Source: Siphonodentalium dalli (lineage: Eukaryota > Mollusca > Scaphopoda > Gadilida > Siphonodentaliidae). From it: 64,000 nt of DNA. The DNA is taken from NCBI GenBank assembly GCA_032622095.1, contig CP136067.1:124905030-124969029 (forward strand). The letters run 5' to 3'. This document shows, in pieces, positions 45,401-57,600 of this stretch. The position numbers and the translations under genes are program-made. How positions within the stretch are numbered: the first letter of the stretch is position 1; the number at the start of each line of letters is the position of its first letter. The notes below the pieces were generated by a model. It did no database searches and was not told the origin of the DNA. It saw only the letters and a list, made by a program, of their open reading frames with translations.

Positions 45401-48005
45401 TACACCATAGAAACACACGATCGCACACCCATCACCACCGTGGGTACCACCCGAGGGGTGAACATGGGGTATGGGCCATTTTCGAGAACGGTAAGGATTT
45501 CAACTGATTTGACGGCGTGGGAGGGTGGCCAGCCACAAATATACACTAGAAACACACCTACCCCAACCATCATCTCCTGTGGTAACACCACGACGGGGTA
45601 AAAATGGAGTATGGACAATAATCGAGAACGGTAAGGATTTCAACCGATTTGACGTTATGGGCGGTTGGCACACCCCAAATACACAATAGAAACACCCCAC
45701 AACCAGGGAGTACCACCCGAGGGGTGAAAATGGGGTTTGGACCATTTTCGAGACCGGTAAGGATTTCGACCGATTTGACGTCATGGGTGGGTGGCCCGCC
45801 CAAAGTTCAACCTAGAAACACCCGAATCACACCATCACCCGGGGGGGGGGAAGTAACACTCCAAGGGGGTGAACATTGGGTATGGACCATTTTCGAGAAC
45901 GGTAAGTATTTCGACCAATTTGACGGCATTTCGGGTGGGTGGCCTGCATGAAATACATCACAGAAAAACCACACCAACCTGTCAGCTGGGGGTCAAAATG
46001 AGGTATCGACCATTTTCGAAAGGAAAGGATTTCGACCGATTTAACTAGATGGGAGGGTAGCCCGCCAAAACCACACCCTCGAAACACCCCGACACCACCA
46101 ATCGCCACCGGAGGTACCAGCCCGAGGGGGTAAAAATGGGGTATGGACCATTTTCGAGAATTGTAAGGCTTTCGACCGATTGGACGGCATGGATCGGTGG
46201 CCACCCCGAGATGAAAATGGGGTATGGACCATTTTCGAGAAAGCTAAGGACTTCAACCGATTTGATGGCATGGGTGTGTGGCCCACCCCAAATACATCAT
46301 AGAAACACCCCGACCCCACCAATCATCCCGGATGTACCAGCCCGATGGGGTGAAAATGGGGTACTGAACATTTTCGAGCATGGTAAGGATTACACCGATT
46401 TGACGGCATGGGTCGGTGGCCAGCCACAAATACACCATAGGAAACCCCCGACCCCACCAATCACCTCGGTTTATGGAATATTTTCGATAACGGAAAAGAT
46501 TTCGACCGATTTTACGGCATGGGTCGGTGACCCGCCCCAAATACACCCTAGAAGCACCCAGACCCCCCCCCCATCGTTCACCACGGGGGTACACCCCAAG
46601 GTGATGAGCATGTGGTATGGACCATTTTACGTTACGGATTTCGACCGATTTGGCGGTATGAGTGGGTGGCCTGCCACAAACACACCCTACACACACCCAA
46701 CACGCATCATCACCCGTGGGAGGTAGGCTACCACCCAAGGGGGTAAATATGGGGTATGGACCATTTTTGAGAACGGTAAGGATTTCAACTGATTTGACGG
46801 CGTGGGTGGGTGGCCAGCCACAAATACACACGAGAAACACACCTACCCCAACCATCATCCCCTGGGGTACCACCCCGAGGGGGTAAAAATGGAGTATGGA
46901 AATATTCGAGAACCGTAAGTATTTCAACCGATTTGACGTTATGGGCGGGTGGCACACCCCAAATACACAATAGAAACACCCCACAACCGGGGGTACCACC
47001 CGATGGGTGAAAATGGGGTATGGACCATTTTCGAGAACGGTAAGGATTTCGACCGATTTGTCGTCATGGGTGGGCGGCCCGCCCAAAATACAAACTAGAA
47101 ACACCCGAACTCCACCCATCATCCGGGGGGGGGGGGGGGTAACAATGCAAGGGGGTGAACATTGGGTATGGACCATTTTCGAGAACGGTAAGTATTTCGA
47201 CCAATTTGACGGCAATTCGGGTGGTGGCCTGCATGAAATACATCACAGAAAAACCACACCAACCTGTCAGCTGGGGGTACCACGCAAGGGGGTGAAAATG
47301 AGGTATTGACCATTTTCGAAAAGGAAAGGATTTCGACCGATTTGACTAGATGGGAGGGTGGCCCGCCAAAACCACACCATCGAAACACCCCGACACCACC
47401 AATCACAACCGGATGTACCATCCCGAGGGGGTAAAAATTGGGTATGGACCATTTTCGAGAATTGTAAGGATTTCGACCGATTTGACGGCATGGATCGGTG
47501 GCCACCCCGAGATGAAAATGGGGTATGGACCATTTTCGAGAAAGCTAAGGACTTCAACCGATTTGATGGCATGGGTGAGTGGCCCACCCCAAATACACCA
47601 TAGAAACACCTCGACCCCACCAATCAGCCCGGAGGTACCAGCCCGAGGGTGTGAAAATTGGGTATGAAACATTTTCGAAAACGGTAAGGATTTCAACCGA
47701 TTTGACGGCATGGGTCGGTGGCCAGCCACAAATACACCATAGGAAACCCCCGACCCCACCAATCACCCCGGTGGTACCCGCCCCAGGGGGGTGAAAATGG
47801 GATATGGAATATTTTCCACAAGGGAAAAGATTTCGACGGATTTGACAGCATGGGTCGGTGACCCGCCCCAAATACACCATAGAAACACCCAGACCCCATC
47901 CTTCACCACGGTGTCCCGCCCCAAATACACCCAAGAAATACCCCGATCCCCACCCATCACCACGGGAGTACCACCTGCGGGGGCGAAAATGTGGTATGGA
48001 CCAGA
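39440..48005 (+). repeat. Satellite of about 140 bp, roughly 60 units, with higher-order structure
   Basis: Monomer example 40907-41044 (138 bp): accattttcgagaa, gatttcaaccgatttgacgg, gtgggtggc, caaatacaccatagaaac and an end with ggtaccaccc and gggtgaaaatggggtatgg. Monomers vary from about 120 to 147 bp. Most contain a GGTACC set in C-runs and G-runs that can pair (CACCCC...GGGGTG). Multi-monomer blocks recur, for example the ccgaatcaaatacatcacag block at about 41391 and 43896 (2.5 kb apart) and gatggcttacccaaa at about 40957, 43340 and 45388. Long proline-rich ORFs on both strands shift frame at every monomer and are not genes. Confidence 0.95.
39613..39634. repeat. 22-G homopolymer run inside the 140-bp satellite
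   Basis: Uninterrupted G tract at the C/G-run junction of a monomer; shorter runs occur at 42331-42341, 45841-45850 and 47126-47138 in equivalent positions. Potential quadruplex and a likely length-error spot in assembly. Confidence 0.9.
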
Positions 48006-48007
48006 TT

Positions 48008-51000
48008 TATAGAACCCATCTATAGTCACACGGGGCGATCACAAATGTCACCGATACTTCCTCACGATTAGCGCTAATATGTGAGTTATTATTTCAATTC
48101 CCCACCAAAACTAAATCCTAGGTAGCTACCATATATAGGAGTCAACCTGACGCGATATTGGGGAATTTGTCGGGTTTCGTTTCAATGGGGAATCGATTGG
48201 TGTGCCCTCTATTGTGGACAATTATTAAGTTAAATAGACGCTATTGTGTTTTGCAGCCGTGCTTTTGCAGTTATTGATAATTTTAAGTGGGGTTTTGTCC
48301 CATTATGGGCACACAGAGAGCACTGCGGTTCATTCACTTCTAATCTGGCTACCAAATATATGCGAGCTAGGATTCAGCAAATCCGATCCCGATTTTACGA
48401 CGTAAAACGCCGTCCCTGCGAATTATTTGGACATTGCGACACCATTTTATGAGTGAACGTTCATATGGCCACCGGTCACCTTATGTAATCGAACGATCCA
48501 AGAAATCTCGTTCGGAAGAACCCGGATTAGGCCGGATATCATCGCTATTATTATGATATAGAGAGTAATCAATTGGGTGACAACCACCACCCCCCCCCCC
48601 AAGTCGGGGATGGTGGGATGTAATTATGTGTATTTGAGGCGGCCACCCACCCTCGCCGTCAAATCACCGATCCGAAAAAAAACCCGTTCAAAAAGGACCT
48701 ATTATTCCGATTCCCCACGAATATTAAATTCGAGAAAATCCCCAATGTGACAAAAATGCATCCCATATTTATAGAACCAATCTATATAGTCACACGGGGC
48801 GATCACACATGTCACCGATACTTCCGCACATATGTTCACAAATACGATATGGCCAAATAACCTCACGATTAGCGCTAATATGTGAGTTATTATTTCAATT
48901 CCCCACCAAAACTAAACCCTAGTTAGCTACCATATATAGGAGTCAATCTTACGCGATATTGGGGAATTTGTCGGGTTTCGTTTCAATGGGAAATCGATTG
49001 GTGTGCCCTCTATTCTGGACAATTATTAAGTTAAATGGACGCTATTGTATTGTACAGCCATGCTTTTGCAGTTATTGATAATTTTAAGTGGGGTTTTGTC
49101 CCATTATGGGCGCACAGAGTGCAGTACAGTTCAATCATTTCTAAACTGGCTACCATATATAGGAGCCAATCTTACGCGATATTGGGGAATTTGTCGGGTT
49201 TCGTTTCAATGGGGAATCGAATGGTGTGCCCTCTATTGTGGACAATTGTTAAGTTAAATTGACGCTATTGTATTGTGCAGCATTGCTTTTGCAGTTATTA
49301 AAGGACCTATTATTCCGATTCCCCACGAATACTAATCCGAGAAAATACCCAATGTGACAAAAAATGCATCCCATATTTATAGAACCCATATATAGTCACA
49401 CGGGGTGATCACAAATGTCACCGATACTTCCGCACATATGTTCACAAATACGATATGGCCAAATAACCTCACGATTAGCGCTAATATGTGAGTTATTATT
49501 TCAATTCCCCACCAAAACTAAATCCTAGGTAGCTACCATATATAGGAGTCAATCTTACGCGATATTGGGGAAATTGTCGGGTTTCGTTTCAATGGGGAAT
49601 AGAATGGTGTGCCCTCTATTGTGGACAATCATTAAGTTAAATGGACGCTATTGTATTGTGCAGCCTTGCTTTTACAGTTATTGATAATTTTAAGTGGGAT
49701 TTTGTCCCATTATGGGCTCACAGAGAGCAGTACAGTTCAATCATTTATAATCTGGCTACCTTATATGCGAGCCAGGATTCAGAAAAACCGATCGCGATTT
49801 TACGTAAAACGCTATCAATGCGAATTCTTTGGACATTGCGACACCAAATTATGAATGGACGTGCATATGGCCACCGGCCACCTTATGTAATCGACCGATT
49901 CAAGAAATTTCGTTCGGAAGAACCCGGATTAGGCCGGATATCATCGCTATTATTATGATATAGAGAGTAATCAATTGGGTGACAACCCCCCCCCATTTCG
50001 GGGATGGTGGGATGTAATTATGTGTATTTGAGGCGGCCACACACCCTCGCCGTCAAATCACCGATCCGAAAAAAACCCGTTCAAAAAGGACCTATTATTC
50101 CGATTCCCCACGAATACTAAATTCGAGAAAATCCCCAATGTGACAAAAATGCATCCCATATTTCTAAAACCCACCCATTGTCACACGGGGCGATCACAAA
50201 TGTCACCGATACTTCCGCACATATGTTCACAAATACGATATGGCCAAATAACCTCACGATTAGCGCTAATATGTGAGTTATTATTTCAATTCCCCACCAA
50301 AACTAAACCCTAGGTAGCTACCATATATAGGAGTCAATCTTATGCGATATTGGGGAATTTGTCGGGTTTCGTTTCAATGGGGAATCGATTGGTGTGTCCT
50401 CTATTGTGGACAATTATTAAGTTAAATGGACGCTATTGTATTGTGCAGCCTTACTTTTGCAGTTATTATTAATTTTAAGTGGGGTTTTGTCCCATTATGG
50501 GCGCACAGAGAACATTACAGTTCAATTATTTCTAACCTGGCTACCATATATGCGAGCCAGCATTCAACAAAACCGATCGGGATTGTACATAAAACGCTGT
50601 CACTGCGAATTCTTTGGACATTGCGACACCAAATTATGAGTGGACGTTTATATGGCCACCGTCCACCTTATGTAATCGACCGATCCAAGAAATTTCGTTC
50701 GGAAGAACCCGTATTAGGCCAGATATCATCGCTATTATTATGATATAGAGAGTTATCAATTGGGTGCCACCCCCCCCCCCCCATTTCTGTGAGGGTGGAA
50801 TGTATCTATGGGTATTTGAGGCCGCCACCCACCCTCGTCGTCAAATCACCGATCCGAGAAAAGCCGCTCAAAAAGGACGTGTTATTCCGATTTCCCACGA
50901 ATACTAAATTCGAGAAAATCCCCAATGTGACAATAAATGCATCCCATATTATAGAACCCATCTATAGTCACACGGGGCGATCATAAATATCACCGATGCT

Positions 51001-54000
51001 TCCGCACATATGTTCACCGATGCGATATGACCAAATAACCTCACGATTAGCGCTAATATGTGAGTTATTATTTCAATTCTCCACCAAAACTAAACCCTAG
51101 GTAGCTACCATATATAGGAGTCAATCTTATCCGATATTGGGGAAATTGTCGGGTTTCGTTTCAATGGGGAATTGATTGGTGCGCCCTCTATTGTGGACAA
51201 TTATTAAGTTAAATGGACGCTATTGTATTGTGCAGCCTTGCTTTTGCAGTTATTGATAATTTTAATTGGGGATTTGTCCCATTAAGGGCGCACAGAGGGC
51301 ACTACAGTTCAATCATTTCTAACCTGGCTACCATATATGCGAGCCAGGATTCAGCAAAACCGATCGCGATTTTACGTAAAACGCTGTCACTGCGAATTCT
51401 TTGGACATTGCGACACCAAATTATGAGTGGACGTTCATATGGCCACCGTCCACCTTATGTAATCGACCGATCCAAGAAATCCCGCTCGAAAAAGCCCGGA
51501 TCAGCAAATCCGATCCCGATTTTACGACGTAAATCGCCGTCCCTGCGAATTATTTGGACATTGCGACACCATTTTATGAGTGAACGTTCATATGGCCACC
51601 GGTCACCTTATGTAATCGAACGATCCAAGAAATCTCGTTCGGAAGAACCCGGATTAGGCCGGATATCATCGCTATTATTATGATATAGAGAGTAATCAAT
51701 TGGGTGACAACCACCACCCCCCCTCCAAGTCGGGGATGGTGGGATGTAATTATGTGTATTTGAGGCGGCCACCCACCCTCGCCGTCAAATCACCGATCCG
51801 AAAAAAAACCCGTTCAAAAAGGACCTATTATTCCGATTCCCCACGAATATTAAATTCGAGAAAATCCCCAATGTGACAAAAATGCATCCCATATTTATAG
51901 AACCAATCTATATAGTCACACGGGGCGATCACACATGTCACCGATACTTCCGCACATATGTTCACAAATACGATATGGCCAAATAACCTCACGATTAGCG
52001 CTAATATGTGAGTTATTATTTCAATTCCCCACCAAAACTAAACCCTAGGTAGCTACCATATATAGGAGTCAATCTTACGCGATATTGGGGAATTTGTCGG
52101 GTTTCGTTTCAATGGGAAATCGATTGGTGTGCCCTCTATTCTGGACAATTATTAAGTTAAATTGACGCTATTGTATTGTACAGCCTTGCTTTTGCAGTTA
52201 TTGATAATTTTAAGTGGGGTTTTGTCCCATTATGGGCGCACAGAGAGCAGTACAGTTCAATCATTTCTAAACTGGCTACCATATATAGGAGCCAATCTTA
52301 CGCGATATTGGGGAATTTGTCGGGTTTCGTTTCAATGGGGAATCGAATGGTGTGCCCTCTATTGTGGACAATTGTTAAGTTAAATTGACGCTATTGTATT
52401 GTGCAGCATTGCTTTTGCAGTTATTAAAGGACCTATTATTCCGATTCCCCACGAATACTAATCCGAGAAAATACCCAATGTGACAAAAAATGCATCCCAT
52501 ATTTATAGAACCCATATATAGTCACACGGGGTGATCACAAATGTCACCGATACTTCCGCACATATGTTCACAAATACGATATGGCCAAATAACCTCACGA
52601 TTAGCGCTAATATGTGAGTTATTATTTCAATTCCCCAGCAAAACTAAATCCTAGGTAGCTACCATATATAGGAGTCAATCTTACGCGATATTGGGGAAAT
52701 TGTCGGGTTTCGTTTCAATGGGGAATAGAATGGTGTGCCCTCTATTGTGGACAATCATTAAGTTAAATGGACGCTATTGTATTGTGCAGCCTTGCTTTTA
52801 CAGTTATTGATAATTTTAAGTGGGATTTTGTCCCATTATGGGCTCACAGAGAGCAGTACAGTTCAATCATTTATAATATGGCTACCTTATATGCGAGCCA
52901 GGATTCAGAAAAACCGATCGCGATTTTACGTAAAACGCTATCAATGCGAATTCTTTGGACATTGCGACACCAAATTATGAATGGACGTTCATATGGCCAC
53001 CGGCCACCTTATGTAATCGACCGATCCAAGAAATTTCGTTCGGAAGAACCCGGATTAGGCCGGATATCATCGCTATTATTATGATATAGAGAGTAATCAA
53101 TTGGGTGACAACCCCCCCCCCCATTTCGGGGATGGTGGGATGTAATTATGTGTATTTGAGGCGGCCACACACCCTCGCCGTCAAATCACCGATCCGAAAA
53201 AAACCCGTTCAAAAAGGACCTATTATTCCGATTCCCCACGAATACTAAATTCGAGAAAATCCCCAATGTGACAAAAAATGCATCCCATATTTATAAAACC
53301 CACCCATTGTCACACGGGGCGATCACAAATGTCACCGATACTTCCGCACATATGTTCACAAATACGATATGGCCAAATAACCTCACGATTAGCGCTAATA
53401 TGTGAGTTATTATTTCAATTCCCCACCAAAACTAAACCCTAGGTAGCTACCATATATAGGAGTCAATCTTATGCGATATTGGGGAATTTGTCGGGTTTCG
53501 TTTCAATGGGGAATCGATTGGTGTGTCCTCTATTGTGGACAATTATTAAGTTAAATGGACGCTATTGTATTGTGCAGCCTTACTTTTGCAGTTATTATTA
53601 ATTTTAAGTGGGGTTTTGTCCCATTATGGGCGCACAGAGAACATTACAGTTCAATTATTTCTAACCTGGCTACCATATATGCGAGCCAGCATTCAACAAA
53701 ACCGATCGGGATTGTACATAAAACGCTGTCACTGCGAATTCTTTGGACATTGCGACACCAAATTATGAGTGGACGTTTATATGGCCACCGTCCACCTTAT
53801 GTAATCGACCGATCCAAGAAATTTCGTTCGGAAGAACCCGGATTAGGCCAGATATCATCGCTATTATTATGATATAGAGAGTTATCAATTGTGTGCCACC
53901 CCCCCCCCCCCCCCCCCCCATTTCTGTGAGGGTGGAATGTATCTATGGGTATTTGAGGCGGCCACCCACACTCGTCGTCAAATCACCGATCCGAGAAAAG

Positions 54001-54640
54001 CCGTTCAAAAAGGACGTGTTATTCCGATTTCCCACGAATACTAAATTCGAGAAAATCCCCAATGTGACAATAAATGCATCCCATATTATAGAACCCATCT
54101 ATAGTCACACGGGGCGATCATAAATATCACCGATGCTTCCGCACATATGTTCACCGATGCGATATGGCCAAATAACCTCACGATTAGCGCTAATATGTGA
54201 GTTATTATTTCAATTCCCCACCAAAACTAAACCCTAGGTAGCTACCATATATAGGAGTCAATCTTATCCGATATTGGGGAAATTGTCGGGTTTCGTTTCA
54301 ATGGGGAATTGATTGGTGCGCCCTCTATTGTGGACAATTATTAAGTTAAATGGACGCTATTGTATTGTGCAGCCTTGCTTTTGCAGTTATTGATAATTTT
54401 AATTGAGGATTTGTCCCATTAAGGGCGCACAGAGGGCAGTACAGTTCAATCATTTCTAACCTGGCTACCATATATGCGAGCCAGGATTCAGGAAAACCGA
54501 TCGCGATTTTACGTAAAACGCTGTCACTGCGAATTCTTTGGACATTGCGACACCAAATTATGAGTGGACGTTCATATGGCCACCGTCCACCTTATGTAAT
54601 CGACCGATCCAAGAAATCGCGCTCGAAAAAGCCCGGATCA
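48008..54640 (+). repeat. Satellite of about 785 bp, two 3.13-kb higher-order units
   Basis: Marker gacgctattgtattgtgcag occurs near 48238, 49037, 49262, 49643, 50428, 51215, 52166, 52389, 52769, 53557 and 54351. Full monomers are about 785-790 bp (for example 50426-51212); truncated ones of about 226 and 381 bp lie between. The pattern from about 48370 to 51500 repeats at about 51501 to 54630 (offset about 3130 bp). Monomers contain a recurrent 105-codon plus-strand ORF (49641, 50426, 52767, 53555), a C-run and a segment homologous to the 140-bp satellite in reverse. Confidence 0.93.
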
Positions 54641-54985
54641 GGCCGGATCAGCGTCGCTCGCTCCGGGGATTGGGGAATAATTTTGAACCCGCAATTTTTG
54701 AGTTCTCAATTTTTTCCCCATTTCGGATCCTAATAATTTTTGCAGGAATGACATCGTAAGGTCTCGAAACGCGTTTTAAACAAACTTTTTTTTTTTTTTT
54801 AACCGGCGGATCGGATTTTAGGATCCTAAAAACAGAATTCCCCGATTTTCGTGATTTTCGGATTCGAAAAAACCCCGGAAGGCGTCTTTTGCCGGCAAAT
54901 CGGTTTCTCATCCCCGAAAGAGCTATCGAAACTCTTTCGAATGACGCTTTGACCTGAATTTATAGGATCCGTTGGAGATCCTCTA
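54641..54985. other. Unique boundary segment after the 785-bp array
   Basis: Moderately GC-rich sequence with many gattttcgg/ggatcc words and a poly-T run (about 54786-54800). The 87-codon ORF on the minus strand is not similar to anything recognised. The segment ends near ggagatcctctatata, similar to ggagatcctctactcgtata at 14815, so a shared element end is possible. 54986-55259 has no feature. Confidence 0.35.
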
Positions 54986-55259
54986 TATATTTGAGAATGT
55001 ATGTCTGTCCGCTATATAAAATAACATGGGACCATCTAGGGGACTCAAAGTTAGTTTAATATGGGACATTTTCATGAGGAAGATGATAGTGCAGGTTAAA
55101 AATGTCTAACCTGACGCTATCGGGGCCAGGGACCGTATAAAATAAAAATATTATTAGAGAAAAGGAAGCACGGACTCAGTACGAGTTTTCATTGCCTCAA
55201 ATGTCCTTGCTTCATTGAGCGTGAACACATTCTCAGTTATTATCGATCGGAATAGCACA

Positions 55260-55684
55260 TTAAAGGTACTTAATCCTATTCGATGGTTCCCATATAACCA
55301 GACTCCAACAACAACAACAACATTTTTAGAAATGCCGCTTCAGTTATCAGAATCGATTAATTGTCCAAAAATCATCCTAACCACTGTCAACTAATTTATA
55401 AAATTGCCCGAAACTTATTATTTATCAACATGCTGTTTGACGAAATTTGGCCCTATTATCAACACAAAGCCTCTTGATTTTAGAGTTATCCATCTTCGTC
55501 CGCAATTTGGTCCGAGACCACCGGCTCGTCGACCTTTTGCTGTGCCACTAATAAGTCTTTATCGTGAAAAATAATAACACTGAGCTTTGCTAGGTGGGTT
55601 CCTCGACTCGAATCAAATATGTTTTACCCCCGAATCTAAATGAATGGTAATTGAGGGCCACTTAATAGGATTATGCATCTTTAA
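55260..55684. mobile_element. TTAA-flanked foldback MITE, second copy of the 11923-12402 family
   Basis: TTAA at 55260-55263 and 55681-55684. Ends AGGTACTTAATCCTATT and, in reverse complement, AGATGCATAATCCTATT. Internal matches to the first copy: cttgattttagagttatcca, gggttcctcgactcgaatca, tttacccccgaa. 417 bp between the TTAAs. Confidence 0.7.
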
Positions 55685-55854
55685 GATGTCTCGCAACTCA
55701 GATCATGCTTGAAAATTGGGCAAGTGACAATACGAGTACTGGTACTGGCGCATATATATCAGATAAATCGAGGCACGGACTCAGTATGAGTGTTCATTGC
55801 TTGAAAATTCGTATTTCTTATTAGAATGGAATGGCACATTGAGATGTCCCTCAA

Positions 55855-55935
55855 TTGTCTGGTCGTTGAAGCATTGAATACATTGCTGACGAGCAGAATC
55901 TGTGGAACAACATATGCTAAAATCCGCTTTGAGGA
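55855..55935. repeat. Dispersed repeat shared with 57595-57740
   Basis: tctggtcgttga...ggaacaacatatgctaaaatccgctttg recurs at 57596 onward as tctggtcgttga...aggaacaacatatccaaaatccgc; an inverted relative (gcggattttggacatattg) lies at about 60676. No gene is evident in 55685-56140. Confidence 0.5.
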
Positions 55936-56139
55936 AAATTTGCTAAAGCTTTTTAAATAAAAAGATCCTTTTTGTGTTTTTTATGTCTAATTTGCAGTTA
56001 CTTATGGCACATACATTTGGATGGCATTTAGATTTAAGTTATACAGATGGCAGGAACATGCAACATAAACAAATTATTTTTGTCGTCATGACAGACGTAT
56101 GTCATTTCGTGTACAATTCGATTGTCACAATTGAAATTG

Positions 56140-56560
56140 GCGTACAAAATGGCGACCGCAAGTGGTAAAATTTGACAATTTTCGTAAATTTTACCAGAAC
56201 GTTTCTATTGGTAAGAAATTTGGTTTAAATGGCCATTTGTGCCAACATATACCATTTTAAATCAATATCTGATAATTGTGAGCCATAACTTTGGGAATTT
56301 GGGCTCTTCAGTGTCACTCAAATTTGAAATAGATGTACTAAATTTCGAAGAAAAATCAATTATTATTTTAATGCCCAGAATATCCACAAATCGAACACAC
56401 CGGTGTACTGAATACTTATCAGATGTCAAATATGAACCAGTAGTGCCAATTGTAGCAGATATGAGGCCATCACTTCCCAAAATATGGAAAAAATGGCTAC
56501 CGAAAGTAGTAAAATTGGACAATTTTCGCTAAAGTTCACCAGATTGTTTCAATTTAGACG
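56140..56560 (+). repeat. Degenerate family with 'AAAATGGCNNCCG' motif, two units
   Basis: caaaatggcgaccgcaagtgg...gacaattttcgtaaatttta (about 56148) and aaaaatggctaccgaaagta...gacaattttcgctaaagtt (about 56492) are about 345 bp apart and align along tens of bases. The 97-codon ORF (56239-56532) follows the repeat and is not recognised. Related motifs occur at 57900-57930, 60140, 60830-61010, 61250 and 61610. Confidence 0.5.
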
Positions 56561-57119
56561 ACAGTATTGATGTAAATGGCTAGCACCATAGTAAATGATT
56601 CCTAATCCTAATCCAATAATAATGAGCTATATACCGAGAAATTGGTCCCTACGGTGTCCCAAAATTGGGGGATAAATTGCGATCGAAAGTCAAAAATTTA
56701 TATTTTGTCATTGATTTGTAACTGTATCAGTATCTGTAGATATTTCAGTGCAGGAACCAATTAAGGTTATAGACGCACTGACCGAGTACATTTATAAGCA
56801 TGTGGTGACTCCAGTTGCGTTCTGTAACGTGAACGCACCGATGCGTGCACACGGGTCAGCCATTAATGTCCGCGCCCGGTCGGACAGCGTACTGCAGCCA
56901 CGACAACATACCTGGACAAATGTTGTAATGATGGAAGTCGGCATTTTGCATTCGGTTCTTTATTCAGTGATCCCACATGAGACTTTTCAGCCTGACCTAC
57001 TTGGTATCTGACCGAGTTCTGATTTTTGTCAGAATACCCTGACCAGGTTGCGACCCCAGGTCCGCTAGTAGGAGAGACCAGTACGCTACCTCTCGGCTAG
57101 CCATTTCCAATATCTTCAC

Positions 57120-57600
57120 ATATCGGATATAATTTGATGAGTGTCCAAAGCAACCAAACTAGTATCGAAATACATCCATTGAGTGTCCAAAACCACGCAA
57201 CGGATGTCTCAACCACCTTCTTAATAATATACCAAATTAATCGGTGAGCGTCCCAGTCCATAGAACGAGCATTCCAAAATCAGTCAACTAGTGTCCCAAA
57301 CCAATCAATATGTAACACAATCCACACCAATCGTATCACAGACCATCCAAATAGTGCGCAGTCCAATGTGTGTTCTAAACGATCGAACGGTTGTCATATA
57401 TGTCACACATCGAGTGTCATAAATCATGCACGTGGTGTCCCAAACCACACAAATAATTGTCTCAAACCACCAAATGAGTGTCCATAATCATCCAATGATT
57501 GTCCCAAACCACACGGTGGTTGTCTCAAACTATCAGAAGTGTATAAAAACGTCTAACCAGTGCCTCAAAACTAAATGTCCCACGTCATCTAATAGTCTGG
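57120..57600 (+). repeat. Degenerate short tandem repeat, period about 27 bp
   Basis: About 17 decayed copies of tgtcccaaaccacncaa with spacing 24-30 bp (for example gtgtcccaaaccacacaaat, ttgtcccaaaccacacggtg). An inverted version lies at 59625-59840. 56561-57119 and 57601-59620 contain no supported gene apart from the dispersed repeat at 57595-57740. Confidence 0.65.

Noticed and set aside
39898-47934. Proline/glycine-rich ORFs up to 320 codons on both strands
   Set aside because: The 140-bp monomer is not a multiple of three, and the frames overlap on both strands in C/G-run-rich repeats; no protein family resemblance.
48010-54640. CRISPR-like array
   Set aside because: Repeats are long monomers in direct tandem without short repeat and unique-spacer alternation; the genome is eukaryotic.
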